DNA of 63,589 nt, taken from assembly GCA_900467745.1 (NCBI GenBank), contig UBQW01000036.1, positions 1 through 63,589 of the forward strand, given 5' to 3'. Made by a program: the position numbers and the translations under genes. The notes under the pieces are model-generated. The model did not search any database. It saw nothing but the letters and a program-made list of their open reading frames with translations, and was not told the origin of the DNA. This DNA comes from Hyphomicrobiales bacterium. Lineage in GTDB: Bacteria > Pseudomonadota > Alphaproteobacteria > Rhizobiales > Rhizobiaceae. Shown piece after piece: positions 18,461 to 25,979 of the stretch. The number at the start of each line of letters is the position of its first letter. Position 1 is the first letter of the stretch.

Positions 18461-18516
18461 AATAGGCTCTAGTTGACTGCAGGATGAGGTCGAAGCGATT
18501 TCGCTTCGACCTTTTC
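18456..18516 (+). ncRNA. Orphan stem-loop pair, possible small-RNA 3' end
   Basis: Two hairpins in a row on the plus strand: AGCCT-gaat-AGGCT (about 18456-18470), then a perfect 12-bp stem AGGTCGAAGCGA with a TT loop (18487-18512), followed by TTTTCC. This is an intrinsic terminator shape, yet no plus-strand gene lies upstream for more than 1 kb. It may end a small RNA or be a degenerate remnant. No promoter identified. Confidence 0.3.
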
Positions 18517-18902
18517 CTCTTCCAGTATCATCTGCAAGGTCGGCTAACCCCTCACCCTATCCTTGGAGTAAGGAATTCAGTTTGGTGACACTCCGGCTCG
18601 TCCGATGTGGCACTAAGGTTTGACGCTGACAAAAGTGCCTTCTTGAAGCCGACGACGTTGTCGACTGAAGCCAAGCGAAACAGACGATCAGTACTGTCAC
18701 AGCAATACTCGACGCAGAGCCCGCTGCTCGAGCGAGGAAAACGCAAGCTCTGAGGGCGCTTCGCCGCGCTCAGCCAGACCGGCAATGTTAGCGAACATAG
18801 ACATCACTTGGGATGGTCGATGTCGCCGGCCCCGGTGATCATACACCGTTGCGGCCGACGCGATGTCGGCTCGCTTTTTCCATCAGCTAGAAAGCAGTCG
18901 TT
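18517..18902. other. Intergenic, no gene recognised
   Basis: About 385 bases after the orphan hairpin. One minus-strand open frame (18552-18785) lacks a ribosome site and protein-like composition. Confidence 0.45.
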
Positions 18903-19268
18903 ATGATTGAAGAAAAGGAATTTTCCATTAGCAGCAACGGTGACCGCTGGTCGTTGGAGGTGCTCGATGGCGACATGACCGTCATCCATAAGGCGAATGA
19001 ACCATCCGGCAGTCACGAGACCCGCACTTCGCTTGCGGCCTTCCTCGACGAGCGAGCCGGAAAACCGGAGCATGCCGCTCTCCTCCAGGTTCTCGGCCAA
19101 TCTCGCGATGAAATAGAGGATCAGTTGAAACCGGAGAAGACCGAGACGCAGTCTCTACAAATCGCAACTGAGTACCTGCTTCTGGGCGGTCGGCGGCAGG
19201 CAAAGGTCGATGACAACATCGTCAGCACCCGAAGCTGTGAGGGCGACCCCTCGGCAGCTGACGCATAG
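18903..19268 (+). CDS. Hypothetical protein
   Basis: 121 aa. N-terminal half FSISSNGDRWSLEVLDGDMT ... HKANEPSGSHETRTSLAAFL looks like a small beta-rich domain; residues 55-85 are helical (GKPEHAALLQVLGQSRDEIE); the tail is low in structure. The sequence upstream gives only a weak GAAAGC ribosome site. Similar small proteins occur in rhizobial stress regions. Function unknown. Confidence 0.6.
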   Translation: MIEEKEFSISSNGDRWSLEVLDGDMTVIHKANEPSGSHETRTSLAAFLDERAGKPEHAALLQVLGQSRDEIEDQLKPEKTETQSLQIATEYLLLGGRRQAKVDDNIVSTRSCEGDPSAADA

Positions 19269-19366
19269 TGGCAAACTCACGTGGCGCCTCTGACGGAGAA
19301 AGAGCAGCGCGACATCATGATCCACCTGCCGTCTATGACCGATCGCTAATCAGAAAGGTTCTACAG

Positions 19367-19573
19367 GTGACCAAAGACAACGATCTCGGCAGCGATGCTG
19401 CTCGAAGCGATCCTGAAACTGCCGACCAAGACCGCGAGGCACTGAAGAGACGCGCGGAGGAAAATATCGAGCGGTCAAAGGGAAAGAAGAACGACATTGA
19501 CCCGGATGGTCATAACGAAAAGCGTGACAATCCAGCGCCCGGGTCCGAAGCGGCAGAACCGTCCCCGGAGTGA
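19367..19573 (+). CDS. Small disordered charged protein
   Basis: 68 aa from a GTG eight bases after AAAGG; the frame runs upstream with no ribosome site. Asp/Glu/Lys/Asn-rich throughout (DQDREALKRRAEENIERSKG, DPDGHNEKRDNPAPGSEAAE), so probably disordered and hydrophilin-like. Fits the surrounding stress genes; no family assigned. Confidence 0.5.
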   Translation: MTKDNDLGSDAARSDPETADQDREALKRRAEENIERSKGKKNDIDPDGHNEKRDNPAPGSEAAEPSPE

Positions 19574-19747
19574 AGTGCAAAGCTCTCAGTTGTTCGAGCA
19601 GATGGGAGCGTCGCGATGGCGCCGCTTTCGACCTTCCTTTTTCGATGGCATCACAGTGCGTTGGCATACAGAGCCCTCCATCAAGTCGCCAGCCTTACAG
19701 GATCAGCGATTAAACTTCCGTTGCTACAGCATAAGAAGTCGTCGTTG

Positions 19748-21367
19748 ATGCTCGACGCGATAAATATCCCACGCGGCGATGATCACTTACCCTTTACATC
19801 GTTCCCAGGGACGCAACCTATTGGTCCGCCAATGCACGTGAGGGACGACATGAGTGAAATTCCTGCTCCGCCAAAGATCAACAAGGGCAGCCTTCAAGAA
19901 CTGATGGGGGGCCTGAGTGACGGCATCATCCTTGTTGAGCAGGGTGGACGTATCGCCTGGGCCAATGCCGCAGCCATCGCCATGCATCGTGTGGGCAGTA
20001 TCGACGAGCTCGGCAGCGATGCGATCGGATATCGGCGAACGTTCACTCTGCGGTATCGGAACAATCATCCTCTGGAGGAAGGCCAATACCCGATGGAGCG
20101 GCTTCTTGCCGGGGAAACCATCGACGACGTGACCGTCGAGATATCGCCGGCAGCCGATCTTGATTTGGTCTGGGTGCATACCGTCCGCACGATGTTCATC
20201 ACCGACGCTGGCGACAAGCCTGACGCACTGGCCCTGATCATCAGAGATGAGACTCCACGATTCGAGGCAGAGGAGCGGTTCGAGCGATCGTTCAACGCCA
20301 ATCCTGCCCCTGGCCTGATCTGTCGGCTCGACGATCAGCGGTTCATCCGGGTCAACGAAGGATTTCTTGAGATGACGGGCTTCACCAAGGACAATGTCAT
20401 CGGCAGGACCGTGGATGCAATCGGGCTGTTCTCGAACTGCGACACCGGGGACGATGCCCTATCGAAACTGACCGATGGCCGGGTTATTCGCCATCGTGAG
20501 GCCTTGGTACCTCTGCCTGGAGGCGGCGACCGGCTTGTGATCGTCGCCGGCGAGCCGATTTCCGTGGTCGAAGACCCGTGTATGCTGCTTACCTTCGCCG
20601 ATCTCGACGCAAGGCGAAAGGCCCAGAACGCTCTCCGTCAGAGCGAAGAGCGCTTTTCAAAATCGTTTCGGCTCTCACCTGCCCCAGCTGCAATTTCAAG
20701 GCTCGACGACTTCGTGTTCACGGAAGCAAACGACGCATTCCTGCAGATCTCGGGTTACGCGTTGACGGAGGTTGTCGGCCGGACCGCCGGCGAACTCCGT
20801 CTATGGGAGGACATTGCCGCCAGACGCGCCGTTGAGCAGAAGCTGCGTGACAACACCTTCGTCCGCAATGAGCCGATGCGGATGAAGCAGAAGGATGACG
20901 GAGTTGCCGACTGCCTTGTTTCCGCTGAACGCGTGGAGATCAATGACGAACAATGCGTCATTTGGGCCCTTCAGGACGTAACGGAACGCCGGCGCAGTGA
21001 AGCGCAGCTCGTCGAGGCGATCGAAAGTGTCATGGCCGACACGTCCTGGTTCAGCCGCTCCATTGTCGAGCGTCTCGCGACCTTGAAGCAAGGGTCGACG
21101 ACAACGTCGACAGCCGGACTGCTGGAGCTTAGCGAGCGGGAGCGGGACATCCTCGCCCTGATCTGCAAAGGGCAAAGTGATGCGGAGATGGGAGAGACGC
21201 TGCATCTCTCAAAGAACACCATTCGCAACCACATCGCATCCCTATACGGAAAGATCGGCGTTAACCGACGTGCGGCCGCTGTCATCTGGGCGCGGGAACG
21301 CGGCTTTACAGGTGGCCCCGACGGAAAATCAACAACGCGTGGGGGTACAAGATCGCGTGGAAAGTGA
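19748..21367 (+). CDS. Multi-PAS LuxR-type transcriptional regulator
   Basis: About 539 aa. At least three PAS-like modules: residues about 40-160 (LMGGLSDGIILVEQGGRIAW), 175-290 (FNANPAPGLICRLDDQRFI ... FLEMTGFTKDNVIGRT) and 300-425 (FRLSPAPAAISRLDDFVFTE). A LuxR helix-turn-helix follows at about 460-520 (LSERERDILALICKGQSDAE ... SKNTIRNHIASLYGKIGV). No kinase or receiver domain, so sensing and DNA binding are in one chain. Start uncertain: the ATG at 19748 was chosen over one 44 codons upstream. A candidate local regulator of the stress genes around it. Confidence 0.8.
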   Translation: MLDAINIPRGDDHLPFTSFPGTQPIGPPMHVRDDMSEIPAPPKINKGSLQELMGGLSDGIILVEQGGRIAWANAAAIAMHRVGSIDELGSDAIGYRRTFTLRYRNNHPLEEGQYPMERLLAGETIDDVTVEISPAADLDLVWVHTVRTMFITDAGDKPDALALIIRDETPRFEAEERFERSFNANPAPGLICRLDDQRFIRVNEGFLEMTGFTKDNVIGRTVDAIGLFSNCDTGDDALSKLTDGRVIRHREALVPLPGGGDRLVIVAGEPISVVEDPCMLLTFADLDARRKAQNALRQSEERFSKSFRLSPAPAAISRLDDFVFTEANDAFLQISGYALTEVVGRTAGELRLWEDIAARRAVEQKLRDNTFVRNEPMRMKQKDDGVADCLVSAERVEINDEQCVIWALQDVTERRRSEAQLVEAIESVMADTSWFSRSIVERLATLKQGSTTTSTAGLLELSERERDILALICKGQSDAEMGETLHLSKNTIRNHIASLYGKIGVNRRAAAVIWARERGFTGGPDGKSTTRGGTRSRGK

Positions 21368-21516
21368 CGCGGAGCCCGCAAAAAGGTCATTTGATACTAA
21401 TTGCGATAGTACTTTCCACTCTGAACTTTCATCGGGAACGGTTCTATTTCCAACATCATGACGCCGGCGAGTTCGGTGTCACATGATCGAAACGCTGTCT
21501 AAGGAAAGGCTGCATT

Positions 21517-21696
21517 ATGGATAAGAACCGTATCGAAGGTGCCGCAAAGGAACTGAAGGGCACGATCAAGGAAGTTGCTGGCAAGGTCACCGGCAACAAG
21601 GAACTGGAAGCAGAGGGCAAGGTCGACAAGGCCGCCGGCCAGGTGCAGAGCACTGTCGGCAAGGGCAAGGACGCCATCAAGGATGCGTTGAAGTAA
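21517..21696 (+). CDS. CsbD-family stress protein
   Basis: 59 aa, MDKNRIEGAAKELKGTIKEV ... GKVTGNKELEAEGKVDKAAG, ending KDAIKDALK. This is the CsbD signature: a small, Lys/Glu-rich, largely helical hydrophilin made under stress. AAGGAAAGG precedes the ATG by about seven bases. In rhizobia such genes are commonly in the general stress regulon. Confidence 0.92.
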   Translation: MDKNRIEGAAKELKGTIKEVAGKVTGNKELEAEGKVDKAAGQVQSTVGKGKDAIKDALK

Positions 21697-21763
21697 CTGT
21701 CCTGCGATCAACCGGCTCGCCGACACTGGCGAGCCGCCGATCACCCATCAAAGGTCAATCCCG

Positions 21764-22024
21764 ATGTTATTTCCGCTGTTCACGAGCGCGGCACCTGCCG
21801 CGAATTCCGTCGCGGCAGGTGCCGCGATCAAATGCCTCCTGGCTTATACCCATGGTCTCGAAGACTGCCTGATCGACGTCGAAATAGCAGACGGTGTCAT
21901 CATGCTCACCGGAACGGCGTCATCGCAGCAAGCCGCACGCGATGCGACCTCGCTTGCCGCCGACTTCACGTCGAAGCCGGTGATCTGCAACCTGCAGGTC
22001 GCCTCTGTTTCGCGCTTCGCCTGA
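21764..22024 (+). CDS. BON-domain-like small protein
   Basis: 86 aa. Residues about 18-80 read as one BON module: AIKCLLAYTHGLEDCLIDVE, IADGVIMLTGTASSQQAARD, FTSKPVICNLQVA. The N-terminus (MLFPLFTSAAPAANSVAAGA) is mildly hydrophobic but not a clear signal peptide. It lies 67 bases after the CsbD gene and may be co-transcribed. The partner BON gene at 1703-1966 shares the architecture, not close sequence. Confidence 0.65.
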   Translation: MLFPLFTSAAPAANSVAAGAAIKCLLAYTHGLEDCLIDVEIADGVIMLTGTASSQQAARDATSLAADFTSKPVICNLQVASVSRFA

Positions 22025-22073
22025 GCAGCTGCGCGGCAGATTCAAACGCTGCATTAAAAACAAGGAACCTACC

Positions 22074-22592
22074 ATGAAAAAGATGATCATCCTCGCACTG
22101 TCGGCAACCGTTGCTCTCGCATCGGTCGCTTCGGCGGCCGGCACGCATCACAGCAAAAAGCAGCATAACCAGCAGGTTGCGTCGCAACCTAAAGAGCGAC
22201 TTGGAACACTGTCGTGCGAAGTCGCTGGCGGCATCGGATTGCTCATCGGTTCGAGCCGCACTGTCGACTGCCAGTTCAAGCAGCGCACTGGCAAGGTCGA
22301 ACGCTACACCGGAACGATTGGCAAGCTCGGTATCGATGTGGGCGTAACCGGAAAATCCTATCTGAGCTGGATCGTCGTCAACACGACGCCGACAACAGTC
22401 GGTGAAGGCAGCCTTGCCGGGACTTATGTAGGAGCATCCGCTGGCGCATCTCTCGGCGTCGGTCTCGGCGCGAATGCGCTCATCGGCGGCAACGCCAAGA
22501 ATTTCGGCCTGCAGCCGCTGAGCGCGGAAGCGGGGACCGGTCTGAATGTTGCGGCTGGCGTCTCGCGCCTGCAACTGCGCAAAGCCAGCTAA
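22074..22592 (+). CDS. DUF992-family exported protein
   Basis: 172 aa. Signal peptide residues 1-22 (MIILALSATVALASVASAAG). Mature part: ERLGTLSCEVAGGIGLLIGS ... RTVDCQFKQR ... ERYTGTIGKLGIDVGVTG, then a Gly/Ala-rich stretch (TYVGASAGASLGVGLGANAL), typical of DUF992 periplasmic proteins with a conserved Cys pair. Function unknown in the family. ATG preceded by AAGGAAC. Confidence 0.85.
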   Translation: MKKMIILALSATVALASVASAAGTHHSKKQHNQQVASQPKERLGTLSCEVAGGIGLLIGSSRTVDCQFKQRTGKVERYTGTIGKLGIDVGVTGKSYLSWIVVNTTPTTVGEGSLAGTYVGASAGASLGVGLGANALIGGNAKNFGLQPLSAEAGTGLNVAAGVSRLQLRKAS

Positions 22593-22741
22593 ATCGGCGA
22601 CCACCCTTTGAGCAGGCAGTTCGAAAAGGACCTTGGCTCGAAGGTGGTCAGATCTTAGGACATACCCTATCACCGGGGCACCTTAAAGCCCCGTGCTATC
22701 GCGCCGAACTTGGCAGCGCCATTCTTCGAAAGGACACGCTC

Positions 22742-23632
22742 ATGACTGATCCAATCAGCGTCACCCGTCGATCAGATGACAGAGAAGGTCATCTGCTGGA
22801 TACAGCAATTTTGAACAAGATTTCCTGGAGGGCCGTCTTTGCCGGTGTTGCACTTGCACTCTCCGTTCAAGCCCTCTTGAACCTTCTTGGCCTTGGCATC
22901 GGCTTGGCGGTTGTCGATCCATCTTCCTATGGTAACCCCGCAGCGGCAACTGTCTCGACAGCCAGCGCTGCATGGTTCGTTGCCTCAGGCGTCGTCGCGT
23001 CCTTCGTCGGCGGCTACATCGCCAGCCGCCTGTCTGCCCGGCCCAGTAGAACGACCGGTGGTTATCACGGCCTGACAGCATGGGCTGTCACCACCTTGCT
23101 GGTTCTCTATCTGCTGACCACATCTCTAGGTGCAGTTGTCGGTGGCGCGTTCAGCGGCGTTTCAAGCATGCTTGGCGGTGTCGGCCAGACGGCGTCAACG
23201 GCGGCAAGTGTTGCAGTGCCCACCTTGGCAAATAACGGAAATCCGTTTTCGGGCATCGAACAGCAGATCAGGTCTGCAACAGGCGGCAACGATCCCCAGG
23301 CGCTACGCGACACTGCCGTTGCTGCGCTGCGAGCAGTGATCACCGGGGATCAGGCGACACTGGACGACGCACGCAACAAGGCTGCAGCCGCGCTCGCTCG
23401 CGCGCAGAATATACCGGTCGATCAAGCCAAGACACAGGTTGCGGACTACGAGGCCCAATACAAGCAGTCGATTCAGATGGCGAAGCAAAAAGCCATTGAG
23501 GCCGCTCAGTCGGCCAGCAAAGCGCTGTCAACGGGCGCGATCGTGGCGTTCGTTGCGCTTTTGATCGGGGCGATCGCAGCCTGGTTTGGCGGCGTCGCAG
23601 GCACGGTGCGAGCCGGAATGCGACGACAGTAA
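22742..23632 (+). CDS. PhnA-like multi-pass membrane protein
   Basis: 296 aa. Membrane segments near residues 30-55, 75-98, 113-137 and 268-290, with a hydrophilic Ala/Asp/Gln helix between (about 175-260). The opening DTAILNKISWRAVFAGVALA and the segment GGYIASRLSARPSRTTGGYH recall the membrane proteins annotated PhnA-like in rhizobia. The role is unknown. AAGGACACGCTC precedes the ATG. Confidence 0.7.
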   Translation: MTDPISVTRRSDDREGHLLDTAILNKISWRAVFAGVALALSVQALLNLLGLGIGLAVVDPSSYGNPAAATVSTASAAWFVASGVVASFVGGYIASRLSARPSRTTGGYHGLTAWAVTTLLVLYLLTTSLGAVVGGAFSGVSSMLGGVGQTASTAASVAVPTLANNGNPFSGIEQQIRSATGGNDPQALRDTAVAALRAVITGDQATLDDARNKAAAALARAQNIPVDQAKTQVADYEAQYKQSIQMAKQKAIEAAQSASKALSTGAIVAFVALLIGAIAAWFGGVAGTVRAGMRRQ

Positions 23633-23669
23633 AGAGATGACGATGACGACCTGCGCATAGCCAACTGAT

Positions 23670-23695
23670 GCCGCCAGCCTAAAAAGGTTGGCGGC
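23670..23695. terminator. Hairpin after the PhnA-like gene
   Basis: Stem GCCGCCAGCC / GGTTGGCGGC (ten pairs including one G-T) with loop TAAAAA, 38 bases after the stop codon and between convergent genes. No long T-run, so it may work in both directions weakly. Confidence 0.5.
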
Positions 23696-23763
23696 GCACT
23701 GCGTCAAGCAGTCTTTCATCGCAATTATGTCAGCAACCGACAGTCGCGGGCTGATTGCTAACC

Positions 23764-24033
23764 CTACCTGCAATCGAGTTCCCTAAGCGCAAGCTGAACC
23801 TCGTCGATTGAGAGCGGCTCATCCGTCCCGGACAATTGCCGAAGAGCCGGCTTCGAATCGACGGCATAGAAGTCAGATGCCCACGCGGCAAGGATGGCTC
23901 GCTTGTCATCGACCGATAGAGATCGGGATTTCACGACGTCGATCGGCCGCCGGAGCTGCATGCCCCGCATCAATACCGTCGGCCCCATGGTAACTGCACG
24001 GTCGACCGCCTGCTGCAAAATGGCGTTTTCCAT
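23764..24033 (-). CDS. Hypothetical protein, duplicated module (copy 2)
   Basis: 89 aa, about 80 percent identical to the protein at 18002-18277, with an identical core around AILAAWASDFYAVDSKPALR. It starts 9 bases after the intact DUF982 gene, so the pair is one transcript. The start ATG follows GAGGTGATC. Confidence 0.7.
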   Translation of the reverse strand: MENAILQQAVDRAVTMGPTVLMRGMQLRRPIDVVKSRSLSVDDKRAILAAWASDFYAVDSKPALRQLSGTDEPLSIDEVQLALRELDCR

Positions 24034-24042
24034 GAGATCACC

Positions 24043-24342
24043 TCATTGCACGTGAGGATCGCGGTCGCGTCGCATGCGAGAGGCAGCAATCGCTGGCGTT
24101 TCAGGAGCCAAAATATCATGCTTCGCCGCGAATGCTGCAAAGAGGCCCCGCGCCGTCTCTGCTTCAATGTCGCCGTGAAGCGCCGCCTGACACGCCTTCA
24201 TAGCAACAGAGTGCGCCGTGTCCCTGAACGATGTCGGCCATTCGGCAAGGTGTCGATAAGCGTCCATCACACTGCGAACTTCTGCAGGGAAGCCCAAGCC
24301 GACAAGAATGGTGACGGGTTTTGTGAACATATCGGGTTTCAT
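24043..24342 (-). CDS. DUF982-family protein
   Basis: 99 aa from the ATG behind AAAGGAGAGAGCG. Reads KPVTILVGLGFPAEVRSVMD, AYRHLAEWPTSFRDTAHSVA, KACQAALHGDIEAETARGLF, then a ~25-residue tail. DUF982 proteins are small, of unknown function and expanded in rhizobial genomes. Forms a unit with the gene downstream; a truncated relative lies at 18287. Confidence 0.8.
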   Translation of the reverse strand: MKPDMFTKPVTILVGLGFPAEVRSVMDAYRHLAEWPTSFRDTAHSVAMKACQAALHGDIEAETARGLFAAFAAKHDILAPETPAIAASRMRRDRDPHVQ

Positions 24343-24375
24343 CGCTCTCTCCTTTCCAACCCGGAATGTTGACGA

Positions 24376-24393
24376 GCGCCACCGCGGTGGCGC
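24376..24393. terminator. Perfect GC-rich palindrome after hsp20
   Basis: GCGCCACCGCGGTGGCGC, an 18-base perfect palindrome between the hsp20 stop and the DUF982 start. Likely an intrinsic stop for hsp20 transcription, though no T-run follows on the minus strand. Confidence 0.45.
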
Positions 24394-24421
24394 CCTTGGA
24401 CCTAGTGGACAAGCTTAGGAA

Positions 24422-24895
24422 TTAAGCCGCCTTCTGCGCTTCGATCTGCGCCGGGGCGGCGGACGTCAAAGCAGGCGTGCTCTGGATCGAAATTTTTCGA
24501 GGCTTCAGTGCCTCGGGGATCTCACGGACGAGCTCGATCGACAGGAGACCATTGCTGAGATCAGCCCCATTGACCCGCACATGATCGGCAAGTTCGAACC
24601 GATGTTCGAACGGACGGCCAGCAATACCGCGATGCAGGTAGCCATCTGCCGAAACTTCCTGCTTCTTGCCGGTGACGGTCAGCAGGTTGGAGCGGAAACT
24701 TATGTCGAGATCGTCCTTTGCAAAGCCCGCTACCGCGATAGAGATGCGGTATGAGTCGTCGCCTGTTTTGACGATATCATAGGGCGGCCAGTCATTCGTC
24801 GAACGGGCGCGCTGCGCATTTTCCAGAAGATTGAAGATCCGGTCGAACCCAACGCTCGAGCGGTAGAGGGGTGCATAGTCGTAAGATGTTGCCAT
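24422..24895 (-). CDS. Hsp20/IbpA-family small heat shock protein
   Basis: 157 aa. The opening MATSYDYAPLYRSSVGFDRI and NDWPPYDIVKTGDDSYRISI are typical of rhizobial HspA-class proteins. The alpha-crystallin domain spans about 37-130 (VAGFAKDDLDISFRSNLLTV ... GIAGRPFEHRFELADHVRV ... LSNGLLSIELVREIP). An oligomeric holdase that binds unfolding proteins. An ATG two codons earlier lies too close to the ribosome site. The leader resembles a ROSE RNA thermometer. Confidence 0.93.
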   Translation of the reverse strand: MATSYDYAPLYRSSVGFDRIFNLLENAQRARSTNDWPPYDIVKTGDDSYRISIAVAGFAKDDLDISFRSNLLTVTGKKQEVSADGYLHRGIAGRPFEHRFELADHVRVNGADLSNGLLSIELVREIPEALKPRKISIQSTPALTSAAPAQIEAQKAA

Positions 24896-25000
24896 AGCCA
24901 TATCCTCCTTGAAGCAACATGGGTACGGGAATGCCAAAAGCGGCGCTCCCGGCGAAGCCAACCCTGTCTCAGCGGCTGGCGGCAAACGATTTGGTTTTGA
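24896..25000 (-). promoter_or_regulatory. ROSE-like RNA thermometer in the hsp20 leader
   Basis: Immediately upstream of the start the transcript would read GTTGCTTCAAGGAGGATATG: an anti-ribosome-site TTGCT facing AGGAGG across a very short loop, the hallmark of the 3' hairpin of ROSE elements in rhizobial small heat-shock genes. GC-rich inverted segments precede it (GCCGCCAGCCGC, then CGCCGGGAGCGCCGC). The folding is my inference and was not computed. Confidence 0.6.
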
Positions 25001-25001
25001 C

Positions 25002-25017
25002 GATTTTCCGATTCAAG
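25002..25017 (-). promoter_or_regulatory. Candidate heat-shock sigma (RpoH) -35 region of hsp20
   Basis: On the minus strand: CTTGAATCGGAAAATC. The CTTGAA core is the RpoH -35 element; a related CTTGAAATCGAAAAATC stands before groES. A -10 may be the CCAAAT about 17 bases on. Assignment by motif only. Confidence 0.4.
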
Positions 25018-25059
25018 ATCAGCTAGGAAATTTTTTTGCCGACCCAAGTTGCCCTATCG

Positions 25060-25338
25060 TCAATTTACTGACCGACTGAGGATGCGATGCGGGTACGCCG
25101 CCTTGAACTGCGAGATCATTGCGGATGCCTGCTGCAATATCCGCTCGGTTGTTTCCGGCGTGTCGCGTGCCAGCTCATCAGCGTTTACGCGGATGGCTTC
25201 CGCCATATTGGCCGACATCACAGCGAAACGGCCCTCACCGTAGACGAGAGATTCAAAGTCCGGAATGCGGTAGAGTATATGCGCGGTGGTGAGACCATAG
25301 CCATTGAGTTGGCGCTCCAGATCCGACGAGAATAGCAT
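25060..25338 (-). CDS. Usg-like N-terminus joined to an unrelated small domain
   Basis: 92 aa from the ATG after GGAGATGAAGC. Residues 1-29 (SSDLERQLNGYGLTTAHILY, RIPDF) match the start of Usg-family proteins, but the Usg core (WQDYD ... FLDFW) is absent. From about residue 33 it becomes VYGEGRFAVMSANMAEAIRV ... ERILQQASAMISQFKAAYP, a different helical protein type. Possibly a fusion produced by deletion, or a diverged family member. No frameshift is visible, so the product may be made. Confidence 0.6.
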   Translation of the reverse strand: MLFSSDLERQLNGYGLTTAHILYRIPDFESLVYGEGRFAVMSANMAEAIRVNADELARDTPETTERILQQASAMISQFKAAYPHRILSRSVN

Positions 25339-25443
25339 GCTTCATCTCCATTTCGTGACATTGCGAAGGTGGCGCAAAATCGTGCAGCTATCAACGGCTT
25401 TTTTTGAGCTCTACGATGCGGTTTCTTGTTCCTTTACAGCATG

Positions 25444-25470
25444 TTAGCAGCCACCTCGCCTGAGTGCTAA
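25444..25470 (+). promoter_or_regulatory. CIRCE-like HrcA operator upstream of groES
   Basis: TTAGCAGCC, nine bases, then GAGTGCTAA. The right arm and the 9-base spacer match the CIRCE consensus exactly; the left arm matches in its first six bases only. Located 147 bases before groES. HrcA repression would be weaker than at a perfect CIRCE. Confidence 0.65.
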
Positions 25471-25487
25471 TTTTTCTTCTCGACCCT

Positions 25488-25504
25488 CTTGAAATCGAAA
25501 AATC
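25488..25504 (+). promoter_or_regulatory. Candidate RpoH-type -35 box before groES
   Basis: CTTGAAATCGAAAAATC, sharing CTTGAA and the ATCGRAAAATC tail with the site upstream of hsp20. It is followed by an A/T-rich segment (AAAATAAATTTT) that could hold a -10. A promoter here would start after the CIRCE, so the operator would lie upstream; this weakens the assignment. Confidence 0.3.
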
Positions 25505-25550
25505 TCGAAAATAAATTTTGCCCGCGAACGCTCAAGTGAGGTTCGTACCC

Positions 25551-25576
25551 GCCCGGACTGGCAATCCGGTCCGGGC
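25551..25576 (+). other. Stable hairpin in the groES leader
   Basis: Eleven-pair stem GCCCGGACTGG / CCGGTCCGGGC with loop CAAT, 41 bases before the groES start. It may stabilise the transcript or act in temperature control; it does not include the ribosome site. Confidence 0.45.
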
Positions 25577-25616
25577 AGGGATTTTGCGTCATCTTTTTTG
25601 TCCAATGGAGGAAAAC

Positions 25617-25931
25617 ATGTCGTTTAGACCGCTACACGATCGCATTCTGGTCCGCCGGGTCGAATCTCAGGAGAAGACCAAGGGCGGCATCATCATTCCC
25701 GATACTGCCAAGGAAAAGCCCTCCGAGGGCGAGGTCGTCGCCGTCGGGCCTGGCGCGCGCAACGAGGCCGGCCAGATCCAGGCGCTCGACGTCAAGGCGG
25801 GCGATCGCATCCTGTTCGGCAAATGGTCCGGCACGGAAATCAAGATCAGCGGCGAAGACCTGCTGATTATGAAGGAAAGTGACGTCCTGGGCATTATCGA
25901 AGCTCAGGCCGAGCAGCAGCGTGCAGCGTAA
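25617..25931 (+). CDS. groS: GroES (Hsp10) co-chaperonin
   Basis: 104 aa from the ATG behind GGAGGAAAAC. FRPLHDRILVRRVESQEKTK, GGIIIPDTAKEKPSEGEVVA (mobile loop GGIIIP), and VKAGDRILFGKWSGTEIKI are the family pattern; length is slightly above the usual 95-98 because of the AEQQRAA tail. The heptameric lid of GroEL. Followed by groL after 48 bases. Confidence 0.97.
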   Translation: MSFRPLHDRILVRRVESQEKTKGGIIIPDTAKEKPSEGEVVAVGPGARNEAGQIQALDVKAGDRILFGKWSGTEIKISGEDLLIMKESDVLGIIEAQAEQQRAA

Positions 25932-25979
25932 GCCTGCCCGCCCATCAGTCAAAAAGCTGCCTATTGAAGGAGTGAACAA

